Below, piece after piece: positions 7,892 to 15,234 of a stretch of DNA of 39,455 nucleotides (its first letter is position 1; each line of letters opens with the position of its first letter). The notes below the pieces were generated by a model, which saw only the letters and a list, made by a program, of their open reading frames with translations, did no database searches and was not told where the DNA came from. The position numbers and the translations under genes were made by a program. The DNA lies in IMG/VR virus record IMGVR_UViG_3300025483_001146, positions 1-39,455 of that record. One strand, given 5' to 3'. The DNA is from a virus.

Positions 7892-8545
7892 CTATTTTTT
7901 GGCTGGGCTGTCTTTTTCTTCGTAGAAGTAATCGTTGGAATCACCAAAAGTTACAGTGCTTTCGTTTTCGCAGAAAAACTCTTTGGTGCTGACTTGGAAG
8001 TCTGGTTTTTTTAATTCAGATGCTGTTAATGATTGTTCGTACCAAAGCATTCTGTTGTTTGGTTGTGCAAAGTATTGTCCGTTTTCCAGCCTACCAAAGT
8101 TATGTTGTTTGTGCTCACTGGGCACTTCAGATACTCCGGTGTTGACTGTGTTGGGATCTCCGTGACAAGCATCAATTGTGAACAAATATTCGCCTTTCAT
8201 TCTGCCGCCACCATTCAACATGATTTCAACATCACAATTTTTCAACATGGCTTTGGTCCATACTTGTATATTAGAACTGAATGAATCCCAAAGTTCAAGT
8301 GTACCTAGTGGAAGTTGTTCTTCTTGTTTGATGTCTGTGCGCCAAACAAATGCTGATATTGGAAACTTGTCGTAGCAGGCTCCATACTCTGGCAAGTATG
8401 CTTCAAACATTAATGCTCTACCCTGTACTGATTTGACTGCTATAAGAACTGCTTCTATGAAATCACCATGCCCACGTTGGAAATCGTGTACGTATTCTTT
8501 TTTGACCCAACATTTGATGTATGGTATATTTGCAACAAAGTTCAA
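7892..8545 (-). CDS. unrecognised protein, TTG start
   Basis: This 217-residue soluble protein has no motif I can assign. It is rich in aromatic residues and has several cysteines, with a charged C-terminal tail (EEKDSPAKK). An in-frame TGA lies six codons before the TTG at 8545, and the next in-frame ATG is at residue 46. TTG with AGAGG 7-8 bases upstream is therefore the likely start. An ATG at 8562 is out of frame. A late-like AATAAATA lies at 8581-8588. Its stop is followed by the dsbA promoter. Confidence 0.6.
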   Translation of the reverse strand: MNFVANIPYIKCWVKKEYVHDFQRGHGDFIEAVLIAVKSVQGRALMFEAYLPEYGACYDKFPISAFVWRTDIKQEEQLPLGTLELWDSFSSNIQVWTKAMLKNCDVEIMLNGGGRMKGEYLFTIDACHGDPNTVNTGVSEVPSEHKQHNFGRLENGQYFAQPNNRMLWYEQSLTASELKKPDFQVSTKEFFCENESTVTFGDSNDYFYEEKDSPAKK

Positions 8546-8580
8546 GACACAGCCCTCTCATGGTTAAAAATAACTGTGTG

Positions 8581-8588
8581 TATTTATT
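8581..8588 (-). promoter_or_regulatory. late promoter-like AATAAATA
   Basis: AATAAATA on the minus strand, 35 bases before the TTG start of the gene at 7892-8545. It matches the T4 late -10 element TATAAATA in 7 of 8 positions, in a short intergenic gap. Confidence 0.55.
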
Positions 8589-8594
8589 GGATTT

Positions 8595-9284
8595 TTATTT
8601 TTTTTTGATTGGAACGCAGTTGTCTACTGTTTTGCCACCTTTTTTCTTGGTGCCCATTCGCTTGTAACCTTTCCAACATACTTTACCATCTACACCTTTT
8701 TGCTTTTCTGCTTCGCCCAGTGTTTCCCATGTTGGTTTATTACACTCTTTACAAGTTTTTGCGGATTCTTTTAATTTAGATTCAAGTTTATTTGCTAGTG
8801 ATTCTTTATAGTTGTGTGCATCATGTGAACATTTACATGCTGGCTTTGGACTTTCAATATTACAACCACAATGTTCGCACATACCTTTTGCTTCATTTGT
8901 GTCAATTGGTTCAGCCATTGCAGAATCTGTTCCAGACATCATTTCAAATTCCATGTAATGTTTTACAGAACTTAGATAATCTGCCGCTTTGGTGATCTTT
9001 GCTTGTACCCAACCTTCTAAGCCTTGTTGTTCAGATACGTTTTTCAACATGTCATGCAGTTTGATTGAATATTTTGCCGCTTTGTACAAATCTGATCTTG
9101 CCATTTGCACTTCATGATCTTGCTCTACTTTTTGAGCCATCAGTGCTAGGTCTTCTGTTTGTACATCTTTTTTAGAATCTTTTTTAGGACTTTTACCGTT
9201 CTTCTTTGCTAGTGCGTCAATAGCCGCTTGTGGCATTTTGCCTTCTTTAGCAACGTCTTTTTTTGTTAAATCTGAATGTTTCAT
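8595..9284 (-). CDS. cysteine-rich virion-associated candidate
   Basis: This 229-residue protein is lysine-rich. It has a central helical segment (GWVQAKITKAADYLSSV, 91-107) of a kind I associate with marine T4-like phage proteins. A cysteine-rich C-terminal half carries CEHCGC (136-141), CKC (150-152), CKEC (178-181), C203 and C223, which may bind zinc. VQTED at 41-45 repeats the TED linker seen in the 844-residue protein upstream. A late-like GATAAATA ends 5 bases before the ATG, and there is no Shine-Dalgarno. Function is unknown; late expression and head or cargo association are inferred. Confidence 0.6.
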   Translation of the reverse strand: MKHSDLTKKDVAKEGKMPQAAIDALAKKNGKSPKKDSKKDVQTEDLALMAQKVEQDHEVQMARSDLYKAAKYSIKLHDMLKNVSEQQGLEGWVQAKITKAADYLSSVKHYMEFEMMSGTDSAMAEPIDTNEAKGMCEHCGCNIESPKPACKCSHDAHNYKESLANKLESKLKESAKTCKECNKPTWETLGEAEKQKGVDGKVCWKGYKRMGTKKKGGKTVDNCVPIKKK

Positions 9285-9289
9285 AGTAA

Positions 9290-9297
9290 TATTTATC
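9290..9297 (-). promoter_or_regulatory. late promoter GATAAATA, leaderless position
   Basis: GATAAATA followed by 5 bases and then the ATG at 9284. The TAA of the upstream gene (9293-9295) is inside the element. If transcription starts where T4 late promoters do, the first base would be the A of the ATG. Confidence 0.7.
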
Positions 9298-9523
9298 TTT
9301 TTATTGGAGCACCAAAAAGTGAGGTACCTGTCATATCTAGAGCATTGTCAGTTGGTTTCTGCATTTTTGCTTTAGGTGGCATTGATGAAGCACCTTTTTT
9401 GCCATAGGCATCACGTGCTTTTTTGTTGCCTATCGCTATGTGTGGATTAGCCACTGATGCAACACTGCCAGCCGATGTGGCTCCTGCAGATGCTACTTCT
9501 GATATAATGTCTCTGATACGCAT
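9293..9523 (-). CDS. small protein with capsid-targeting-like N-terminus
   Basis: This 76-residue protein is not a known enzyme. It begins MRIRDIISE|V, a short amphipathic peptide ending in I-S-E. That fits the T4 prohead protease rule ((I/L)-x-E, cut after Glu) and the layout of T4 internal-protein targeting peptides. The remainder is rich in Ala, Gly, Lys and Pro and looks disordered. A late-like GGTAAATA sits 5 bases upstream of the ATG, and no Shine-Dalgarno is seen. An internal virion protein is inferred. Confidence 0.6.
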   Translation of the reverse strand: MRIRDIISEVASAGATSAGSVASVANPHIAIGNKKARDAYGKKGASSMPPKAKMQKPTDNALDMTGTSLFGAPIKR

Positions 9524-9527
9524 AATG

Positions 9528-9710
9528 TTATTTACCGTGTTTGTGTAAATTCTTTACACGTTTAGATGTTGAATATTTGGCATGTGGCACTTTAAGGTTC
9601 TTTTTACCGTATATGTCGCCCACCTTGTGCGTGTATACCAGCATTTCAGGATCCAACCCATAATGATAGTCCACACGGGCTTCTACCATTTTGAAATCCT
9701 TGTAACGCAT
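9528..9710 (-). CDS. small basic protein
   Basis: This 60-residue basic protein begins MRYKDFKMVE|A, again with a short amphipathic N-terminus ending in M-V-E, a weaker fit to the (I/L)-x-E rule. The C-terminal half is rich in Lys, Arg and His (KYSTSKRVKNLHKHGK), which suggests nucleic-acid binding. It starts 5 bases after the end of the upstream gene. No known family was recognised. An internal head protein is possible. Confidence 0.5.
   Translation of the reverse strand: MRYKDFKMVEARVDYHYGLDPEMLVYTHKVGDIYGKKNLKVPHAKYSTSKRVKNLHKHGK
9529..9536 (-). promoter_or_regulatory. weak late promoter-like GGTAAATA
   Basis: GGTAAATA then 5 bases then ATG, the same geometry as the element at 9290-9297, but with only 6 of 8 matches to TATAAATA. 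Confidence 0.4.
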
Positions 9711-9714
9711 GATA

Positions 9715-9957
9715 CTATAATAAGTTTTTTAGATGTGCAATAGCATTATCGATGATTGCTCTTTCTTCATAACTACCACCTGCTCCAACTTCAGAGTCGC
9801 CAGATTTTAATGCATCTAAACCTTCTACATATTTTTCTTGTGTAATACTGTCAGATTCAAATCTGCTTTTTAATGATAATAGTGAAGAAGCAGTTTCTTT
9901 ACACCAACCTTCTTTTGTATCACGTGCATTGATTAATTTATTTAAAAATTCAGCCAT
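9715..9957 (-). CDS. small helical protein
   Basis: This 80-residue, mainly helical protein is not recognised. It lacks the targeting-like N-terminus of its neighbours. It has a Shine-Dalgarno (AAGGAA) and a possible late element at 9985-9992. Charged helices flank a GDSEVGAGGSYEE loop. No function can be assigned. Confidence 0.5.
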   Translation of the reverse strand: MAEFLNKLINARDTKEGWCKETASSLLSLKSRFESDSITQEKYVEGLDALKSGDSEVGAGGSYEERAIIDNAIAHLKNLL

Positions 9958-9984
9958 TTTATTCCTTTTTTGTTTATTTGTATG

Positions 9985-9992
9985 TATTTAAC
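9985..9992 (-). promoter_or_regulatory. weak late promoter-like GTTAAATA
   Basis: GTTAAATA lies 28 bases before the ATG at 9957, with AAGGAA between. The TAA stop of the upstream gene (9988-9990) is inside the element, as at several stronger sites. Confidence 0.4.
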
Positions 9993-10302
9993 CTTTTTTA
10001 CGACCACTCTTCATATTGGCGCACCAATGATACATTTTAGCCTTCTCTCCAGATGCGTTTTTAGCCTTCTTACGCAATGAAGTTACTGTGCCATTACAAC
10101 TGGCACCTGATTTCTTTACTCTGCCAGGACGGCTTTTGCCTTTTACTTGACCATCAGCAAAATTTTCGTTGGCTTTATTGTTACCCACATTTTTAAAACC
10201 AAACCTATTATTAGGACCATATCCTTTTTTATGTATTAATCCTTGCGGCTTAATTGTTTGAGGCATGATAATCCAATCAGTAATGATGTCTCTTATCTTC
10301 AT
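9988..10302 (-). CDS. highly basic small protein
   Basis: This 104-residue protein is very rich in Lys, Arg and Asn. It begins MKIRDIITDW, like its neighbours but with Asp where the others have the Glu of the proposed cut site. The start overlaps the upstream stop (ATGA). An alternative ATG at residue 13 would drop this peptide. The C-terminal part (RVKKSGASCNGTV to HWCANMKSGRKK) holds two cysteines and one histidine in a basic context. DNA binding inside the head is an inference; no enzyme motif is present. Confidence 0.55.
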   Translation of the reverse strand: MKIRDIITDWIIMPQTIKPQGLIHKKGYGPNNRFGFKNVGNNKANENFADGQVKGKSRPGRVKKSGASCNGTVTSLRKKAKNASGEKAKMYHWCANMKSGRKKG

Positions 10303-11024
10303 CTCAGTTTAGGTGGATGCCCTTTTTTGTCTATTTTGAATCCAAACTTTGCCGCTTGACGTTGTGTTTCGCCTGGCTTAACATCTGCAGTTGTGTTCTG
10401 TTTAGTAATGATTCCGACACCTTCTTGTTTTGTTTGATGTTGTTTTGTGTATGCTTCCAATTCTGATTTAACTTTACTTAACGAATCTCTGTTTGCTTGA
10501 TACAGTATTCCAAAGCCACCAGCACTTTGCCATTTTTGTATGTTGATAGGTCTATCGTCTATCAGTATGTTGGGCTGTTTGGTTTGTTTGTTTACAGCAT
10601 ACGATTCTTTTCTACCAGTAATAATTATTTCCTTAGGTTGTTCAATATTTTTACTAATCCAAACCTTTTTCCATTTTGCTGAATTCTCATTGTCTCCTCT
10701 TAACGGTGAAGAACAAATTGAAAAAGTTCCACCTGTAAATTTTTTCACCAAGTCAATTAATTGATCAGCACTTGTAAATTTTGGCAAAGTTTCAAAAAAG
10801 TTTGTGCCAGTAATTTTTTCAATTACTTCTGCTTTTAAATCTTTAGTTCTATCCGATGTAAGTTCTTTCCAGTGTTTAACACCGTACAATTTTTCTATAC
10901 CACCGAAGAAGTCAGCCATAACTCCATCCATGTCTAAATATACAATTGGTTTCGTTTCCATATCTTCATTATACAACTTTTTGTTGTATTTGTCAATATT
11001 GGAATCTAATTCCAAAATACGCAT
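10299..11024 (-). CDS. HAD-family 5'-nucleotidase-like protein with short N-terminal peptide
   Basis: This 241-residue protein has HAD motifs YLDMDGVMADF (D31, D33), SICSSPL (motif II) and LIDDRPINIQKW (motif IV), as in 5'(3')-deoxyribonucleotidases (NT5C type). It would dephosphorylate nucleotides. A leader of about 25 residues beginning MRILE precedes the domain. A tail (GETQRQAAKFGFKIDKKGHPPKL) follows it and has no place in the HAD fold. Both are probably phage-specific add-ons. Its ATG shares a base with the stop of the 844-residue gene (TAATG). Confidence 0.75.
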   Translation of the reverse strand: MRILELDSNIDKYNKKLYNEDMETKPIVYLDMDGVMADFFGGIEKLYGVKHWKELTSDRTKDLKAEVIEKITGTNFFETLPKFTSADQLIDLVKKFTGGTFSICSSPLRGDNENSAKWKKVWISKNIEQPKEIIITGRKESYAVNKQTKQPNILIDDRPINIQKWQSAGGFGILYQANRDSLSKVKSELEAYTKQHQTKQEGVGIITKQNTTADVKPGETQRQAAKFGFKIDKKGHPPKLR

Positions 11025-13558
11025 TAATTAAAACCTAAATGTGTAACTTCTGGGTATTTTGATTTGATTTTTCTGGCAAGTTCGTTGTGAAGTTTAACCT
11101 GTTGGTTCATATATCCTTCAGGTTTACCACCTGATATCATTGTAGGACCATCAGGATTTTTATCTATTGTTGTAGGTTCTTCTGGAGATCGTTTACCAAT
11201 ATTCTTTTTCAACCATTGTGTTGAAACACCAATAAATTCATCTACAGGTACAGCACTCATATTTTCAAAATCTCCGCTGTAACCTAATCCAGTTAAAAAT
11301 TCTCTCATGCTGGCATTACTCAAGTAAGGAGTATCTAACTCTTTATCTTTTGCCCAAGCCATTGGAAATTCATACACAGTAGTTTTCTCTCCATCAAAAT
11401 CTTTTTCAGTTTTAAAATAAGGAATCATTGATGCACCTTCTTTAACTGAATCTTCAGTTGCAACTGCATCTTTCATTCTGGCATTTTTTAATCCCATCTT
11501 TTCTAATTCTGGAGGCATTTTCGATACAACAAATCTACCACTTGTATCTTTGTCATCAAATTCATATCCAACAAGTTCCATTAATTCTTTAATTGCAAAA
11601 TTGTGATCAGATGATCCAAATCCTTCACCATCTGGCCAATCATTATATCTTTGTTCTAATTCTGCAACTGCGTTTTTCCACTTATCTTTTAAACCATGCC
11701 ATTCTTCTGCTGTAATAAACTTTTTCATCAAAGCCATTCTTACTAAACTCATACCATCAAATGGTGCGTCTTCCTGCACTGTTTCTTCATTGTCCATAGA
11801 AGCCGCTACTGCTTGAGGTTGTTGTGCAGGTTGTTGTGTAGGTTGTTGTCCTTGATCTGGACTTAAATTTACTTTACCAAGTTCGACAGCAACTTTATTT
11901 AAATTTCCTTTTAATGTGCCTGCTGAAAGTTTCGATCCTGGTGCAAACATTTTCTTTAAATCTCCTTGAGCATCCATTCTTTTAAATGCATCAGGATGTC
12001 TAGGCGCAACATACTTTCTCAAATATGCTACAACTAAATCTGCAGGATATCCTTGAGACACATCTGTTTGATTTAAACCTGCCACGGTGTTGATATCTTT
12101 GAATAAAGTATCCATTTGAACTTTTGCTTGATCATCTGCTTGAACTTTTGCCGCTGTTGCTGGATCATACAATGCTCTGACTTGATCTGGTACAATTTTT
12201 CTACCTGCCGCTTTTAATGTGTCTAACCAACCTTCATCTAAATAAGTGCCCTCGTCCTCTGCTATGTCAAACTCGTCACCCTCTGGGAATGGTTGGTATG
12301 ATTCACCTTTGGCTTTTAGTATCTCGTGAGTATCCTGGATGAATCCATGTGCGTCGTTCCCATATTCTTTATTGTTCCAGCCTTCGTCCTCTTCAGGAAA
12401 ATCCACATCAGATGTGTGCCCAAAATCATAATCATCATGGGTTACACCGAGTTTCATTAGTTGATTGGCTAGGTCTTGCGGAGTAGCCGCTAATATGTTT
12501 GTGATTTTGCCGCCTTGGTCAATTTCGGCCTGCATCATTCCTTTTTCTTTTTCGCTACCAGGTGTTATGGTATACCAAACAGTTTTTTTACCATTGTCTT
12601 CCTCGATGCCTGACAGTTCTTTGAGCCTGCTCAGTTCGCCTGAGTCTTCAGTTGTTGGTTTGTTCATTGTGATAGTAAACTTGTTGCCTTCAAAATCTAC
12701 ATCTTTACCTGTAATCAATTTGTACATCTTTGCCAACAGTCTATTGTCATATTCTGGTCTGCCATGTCCTTTTTGAGGTTCTTTAATTTTGTCTGCTAAC
12801 ATTTGAACAAATGCTGATTTGTCTAAACGCATTTCACCTTCGTTTGTTCTTTGTAGTGCTTTTGCAACACTAGGGTGATCTGCTAGTCCAGGAGCAATCT
12901 TGTTAATCACTTCAACAGCACCTGTCATGTTACCACCTTTGTATTTAGGATTGTTTAAAACCCCATACGCCATTTTAATTTCTTTATCACTAAAGCCCAT
13001 GTTGTCTTCTGTTCTCAATGCTGATCTTTTGTATCCTTTTTGAATAAAATCGTTTTCACGTTCTGCTGGAATCATTATGGTTTTTCCATTTTTATGAACA
13101 TACAACGATTTAACTTCAGCACCCATTCTTTTTAAGTCAGTTGCTTGTACACCGTCTTCTGTTTGAGATTTGCCTTTTTGAACTCTATCAAAATAGTGTG
13201 AACTCATGTTACCGTAGCCGTGTCTCCACGCCATCTGTCTTAAAGTTTTTTCATCTGAATCTTTAAATCTATCTGCAAGTTCTTGGTCAGTCATATCAGC
13301 ATATCTTTGTTTGCTTTTGATAACTGATGCTGGCATTCTTTCTTGAACGTTGTCTTCTGTTTTTAGATTTTTCTCAGCCCATCTACGTAATTCTTCTTTT
13401 CTTTTGGCTATCACAGACTGTGTTCTAGCATCGTTCATTCTAGGATCTTTTTGGATGTCTTGTAGTGAAGCCATTTTGGCTTTGTAATCATCTCTGTCTG
13501 TTGGATCAGGTTGATTTGCTATTTTAAATTCTACTAAAAATAAATCTCTTAATTTCAT
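11024..13558 (-). CDS. 844-residue modular protein, possible processed internal virion protein
   Basis: No enzyme motif is seen. The N-terminus MKLRDLFLVE|F resembles a capsid-targeting peptide (L-V-E at 8-10). The protein is a chain of small domains separated by acidic linkers. TED recurs at 67-69, 133-135, 183-185, 303-305 and 701-703. Further candidate protease sites are IEE 318-320, IAE 432-434, LDE 440-442, and weaker VQE 71-73, VQE 594-596 and VKE 705-707. A Gln/Pro-rich linker lies at 570-582. Residues of about 303-440 have a higher G+C and look inserted. It is coupled to both neighbours by ATGA/TAATG overlaps. A head-internal polyprotein is my inference. Confidence 0.6.
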   Translation of the reverse strand: MKLRDLFLVEFKIANQPDPTDRDDYKAKMASLQDIQKDPRMNDARTQSVIAKRKEELRRWAEKNLKTEDNVQERMPASVIKSKQRYADMTDQELADRFKDSDEKTLRQMAWRHGYGNMSSHYFDRVQKGKSQTEDGVQATDLKRMGAEVKSLYVHKNGKTIMIPAERENDFIQKGYKRSALRTEDNMGFSDKEIKMAYGVLNNPKYKGGNMTGAVEVINKIAPGLADHPSVAKALQRTNEGEMRLDKSAFVQMLADKIKEPQKGHGRPEYDNRLLAKMYKLITGKDVDFEGNKFTITMNKPTTEDSGELSRLKELSGIEEDNGKKTVWYTITPGSEKEKGMMQAEIDQGGKITNILAATPQDLANQLMKLGVTHDDYDFGHTSDVDFPEEDEGWNNKEYGNDAHGFIQDTHEILKAKGESYQPFPEGDEFDIAEDEGTYLDEGWLDTLKAAGRKIVPDQVRALYDPATAAKVQADDQAKVQMDTLFKDINTVAGLNQTDVSQGYPADLVVAYLRKYVAPRHPDAFKRMDAQGDLKKMFAPGSKLSAGTLKGNLNKVAVELGKVNLSPDQGQQPTQQPAQQPQAVAASMDNEETVQEDAPFDGMSLVRMALMKKFITAEEWHGLKDKWKNAVAELEQRYNDWPDGEGFGSSDHNFAIKELMELVGYEFDDKDTSGRFVVSKMPPELEKMGLKNARMKDAVATEDSVKEGASMIPYFKTEKDFDGEKTTVYEFPMAWAKDKELDTPYLSNASMREFLTGLGYSGDFENMSAVPVDEFIGVSTQWLKKNIGKRSPEEPTTIDKNPDGPTMISGGKPEGYMNQQVKLHNELARKIKSKYPEVTHLGFN

Positions 13559-13764
13559 TTCTTTCTACCTCTAAACTGTACAGGTCCAGTCATGTATGGT
13601 TTGGAAAACCATAATTTAAACCAATCCGGATCTCCGGGTTTTAAGCCTAGTTTTCTTTCCTTTTGCTTTAAAGCAGTAGCAGTCTGACTAATGTTTTCGC
13701 CCATGGACGGTTCATTACCCTCTGTGCCAATGCCTGCCAAACGTTTTAAATCGCTTATGTTCAT
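13555..13764 (-). CDS. small protein with LKRLAGI motif
   Basis: This 69-residue protein begins MNISDLKRLAGIGTE. That is similar to the ELSRLKELSGIEE element inside the 844-residue neighbour (308-320), so the two share a short module. The C-terminal half (GDPDWFKLWFSKPYMTGP, then a basic end) is unlike known enzymes. ATGA overlap couples it to the 844-residue gene. Function unknown. Confidence 0.5.
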   Translation of the reverse strand: MNISDLKRLAGIGTEGNEPSMGENISQTATALKQKERKLGLKPGDPDWFKLWFSKPYMTGPVQFRGRKK

Positions 13765-13766
13765 AT

Positions 13767-14342
13767 TTATACTGTTACAGGATTTAATTTAAGTCCTGTT
13801 CTCACCTGATTATACATTTCTTCTGCTGTTTTAGGGTCTATGGGTACAGCATTTATAAAAGTTCTTTTGTCTCCACGAGCGGCTAAATCACGCATTTTTG
13901 AAGCACTCATGCCTTCAAGACCTTGTGCATCTGGATCTCTTTCACCTGCACTCACTACTTTTACTGAATTAAAGTTATATTCTTTACCATTGTACTTGTT
14001 TAATAATTCGTTGAATTGATTTACTCTGTCAGAACCTGCTACATATATGATATCTGTGTAACCCATTTGTTCTAATTTTTGCATGGCTTGTACCCATGTT
14101 CGTACTGCTTTGTCACCAATTTTAATCATTGGAAACATTTTTTGAGCAAAGGTTAATTTTTGTGAAAATGTTAATGGATCTGTTTTTGCGTTTTGAGTGT
14201 GTGTTACAAAAATAAAAGGATCACCGGGTTGTGCTTTGATAACTTCACCTATCTTTTTGTGTCCTGCTGTTGGAGGATTCATTCTTCCAAAGGCGAATAC
14301 AGCAGTTTTATTTGGTGCTTCTAATATCTCTGTGATCAGCAT
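13767..14342 (-). CDS. nucleotidyltransferase (NMN adenylyltransferase-like) with targeting-like leader
   Basis: This 191-residue HIGH-family nucleotidyltransferase has GRMNPPTAGHKK (19-30) as the T/HxGH nucleotide-binding motif, YVAGSDR (100-106), and SASKMRDLA (146-154) equivalent to the ISSTxxR motif. The family joins a nucleotide to NMN, pantetheine-phosphate, FMN or similar acceptors. The NMN type is the closest by eye, but the acceptor is not proven. Before the fold sits MLITEILE|AP, with I-L-E as a candidate prohead protease cut. If packaged, it would be injected with the DNA and could support NAD synthesis. It lies between small genes carrying similar leaders. Confidence 0.75.
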   Translation of the reverse strand: MLITEILEAPNKTAVFAFGRMNPPTAGHKKIGEVIKAQPGDPFIFVTHTQNAKTDPLTFSQKLTFAQKMFPMIKIGDKAVRTWVQAMQKLEQMGYTDIIYVAGSDRVNQFNELLNKYNGKEYNFNSVKVVSAGERDPDAQGLEGMSASKMRDLAARGDKRTFINAVPIDPKTAEEMYNQVRTGLKLNPVTV

Positions 14343-14344
14343 GA

Positions 14345-14650
14345 TTACTTCTCATTTTCTTTTTCAGAATCTATTATTCTCTGCATCAACAAAGTTTTAT
14401 CTTGTGTAGTTATTTGATCTACTATTTGTTTTGGAATCTTGTATTTTGTGCAATATTCATTGATGCACGAATCTATCAAAGGCATAACTGCTTCGTTATC
14501 GCCTGCTTGTTTGCACTTGTTCATTGTAGGATAATAATTTTTTCTATAAAAATCATCATCGTTAATCATGTAAAAGTACATATCATCTAATAGATCATAA
14601 TCTAAAGTAGGTTCTTGTTCTATCTGATTGAATTCGTTTAGTCTTACCAT
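14345..14650 (-). CDS. small acidic protein, ATG at 14650
   Basis: This 101-residue protein is not recognised. I start it at the ATG at 14650, with GGAG 9 bases upstream, rather than at a TTG 15 bases earlier. The N-terminus MVRLNE|F again gives L-x-E. The rest is acidic and Tyr/Asp-rich (LDYDLLDDMYFYMINDDDFY) and has two cysteines. It overlaps the upstream gene by 7 bases. An internal or head-assembly role is possible but unproven. Confidence 0.5.
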   Translation of the reverse strand: MVRLNEFNQIEQEPTLDYDLLDDMYFYMINDDDFYRKNYYPTMNKCKQAGDNEAVMPLIDSCINEYCTKYKIPKQIVDQITTQDKTLLMQRIIDSEKENEK

Positions 14651-15231
14651 TTTCTGCAACTCCAATATCTTGCTTTTGTTCTGGGTCCTGGACTAGCACA
14701 GTTGTGCCTTGCTCTAAATGATCTACGTCTTGCTGGATTAGATTTTTTAATTCTCATGTTAGGATCACCAAAGTTTACTTTTTTAACATTTTTAGTTTTT
14801 GGATCACGAACATACACTTTAAACTTCTTAACATCACCTTGCATAGGTTTACCAAGTTTTACTTTACGTCCTTGATATTCTGCTTCGTCTAATGTTTCAT
14901 CTTCGCTGAACCACATGTCACCATATGCTTCAAAGAAATCGTCACCATTGTATGTTTCTTCCATAGGATCATTATTACTCACTTCAACGACATAGTCTTT
15001 TAATCCTTGTTTGTTGTAAACTAACTCTAAGTCTTCAACAAAGTCATCTGATTCTTCAACATCTAGTTGTCGGTGTAACTCAACAGTTAATACATTCTGT
15101 CCGTCGGTATTTTCGTATGTGGTGTATTTTGTTTCGTCCTCTAATAAACCAATTGTGCTTAAATTGATTGCTGTGTTGATTTCATCTTCTGTGAAAGGTG
15201 TATCTTTAATTATGTTTATATAGTGATGCAT
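14644..15231 (-). CDS. acidic-pro/basic-mature candidate internal head protein
   Basis: This 195-residue protein has strikingly two-sided charge. Residues 1-116 are acidic (VEESDDFVEDLELV, FSEDETLDE) and residues 117-195 are strongly basic (RIKKSNPARRRSFRARHN, RTKARYWSCRKW). The junction TLDE|AEYQ (114-117) is a perfect (I/L)-x-E|A prohead protease site. Cutting there would release a 79-residue basic DNA-binding peptide, the pattern of T4 core and internal proteins. Two cysteines (178 and 192) lie in the basic part. Processing is inferred; the charge split is seen. Confidence 0.6.
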   Translation of the reverse strand: MHHYINIIKDTPFTEDEINTAINLSTIGLLEDETKYTTYENTDGQNVLTVELHRQLDVEESDDFVEDLELVYNKQGLKDYVVEVSNNDPMEETYNGDDFFEAYGDMWFSEDETLDEAEYQGRKVKLGKPMQGDVKKFKVYVRDPKTKNVKKVNFGDPNMRIKKSNPARRRSFRARHNCASPGPRTKARYWSCRKW

Positions 15232-15234
15232 AGT

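Noticed and set aside
8546-8562. ATG at 8562 as the start of the 7892-8545 gene
   Set aside because: It is out of frame with the long open frame, and the correct frame has a TGA just downstream of it.
8575-8620. T-rich run near 8586-8607 as a terminator on the plus strand
   Set aside because: No stable stem precedes it, and the bases belong to the lysine-rich end of the gene at 8595-9284.
13764-13771. A perfect TATAAATA, the best match to the T4 late element in the window
   Set aside because: It overlaps the first base of the ATG at 13764, so transcription from it would begin inside that gene. It also contains the stop of the gene before. It may be chance, or it may serve the genes further on; I did not list it as a promoter.
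14651-14665. A longer reading of the gene at 14345 starting from TTG at 14665
   Set aside because: ATG at 14650 has GGAG at good spacing, while the TTG has none and would put the GGAG inside the gene.
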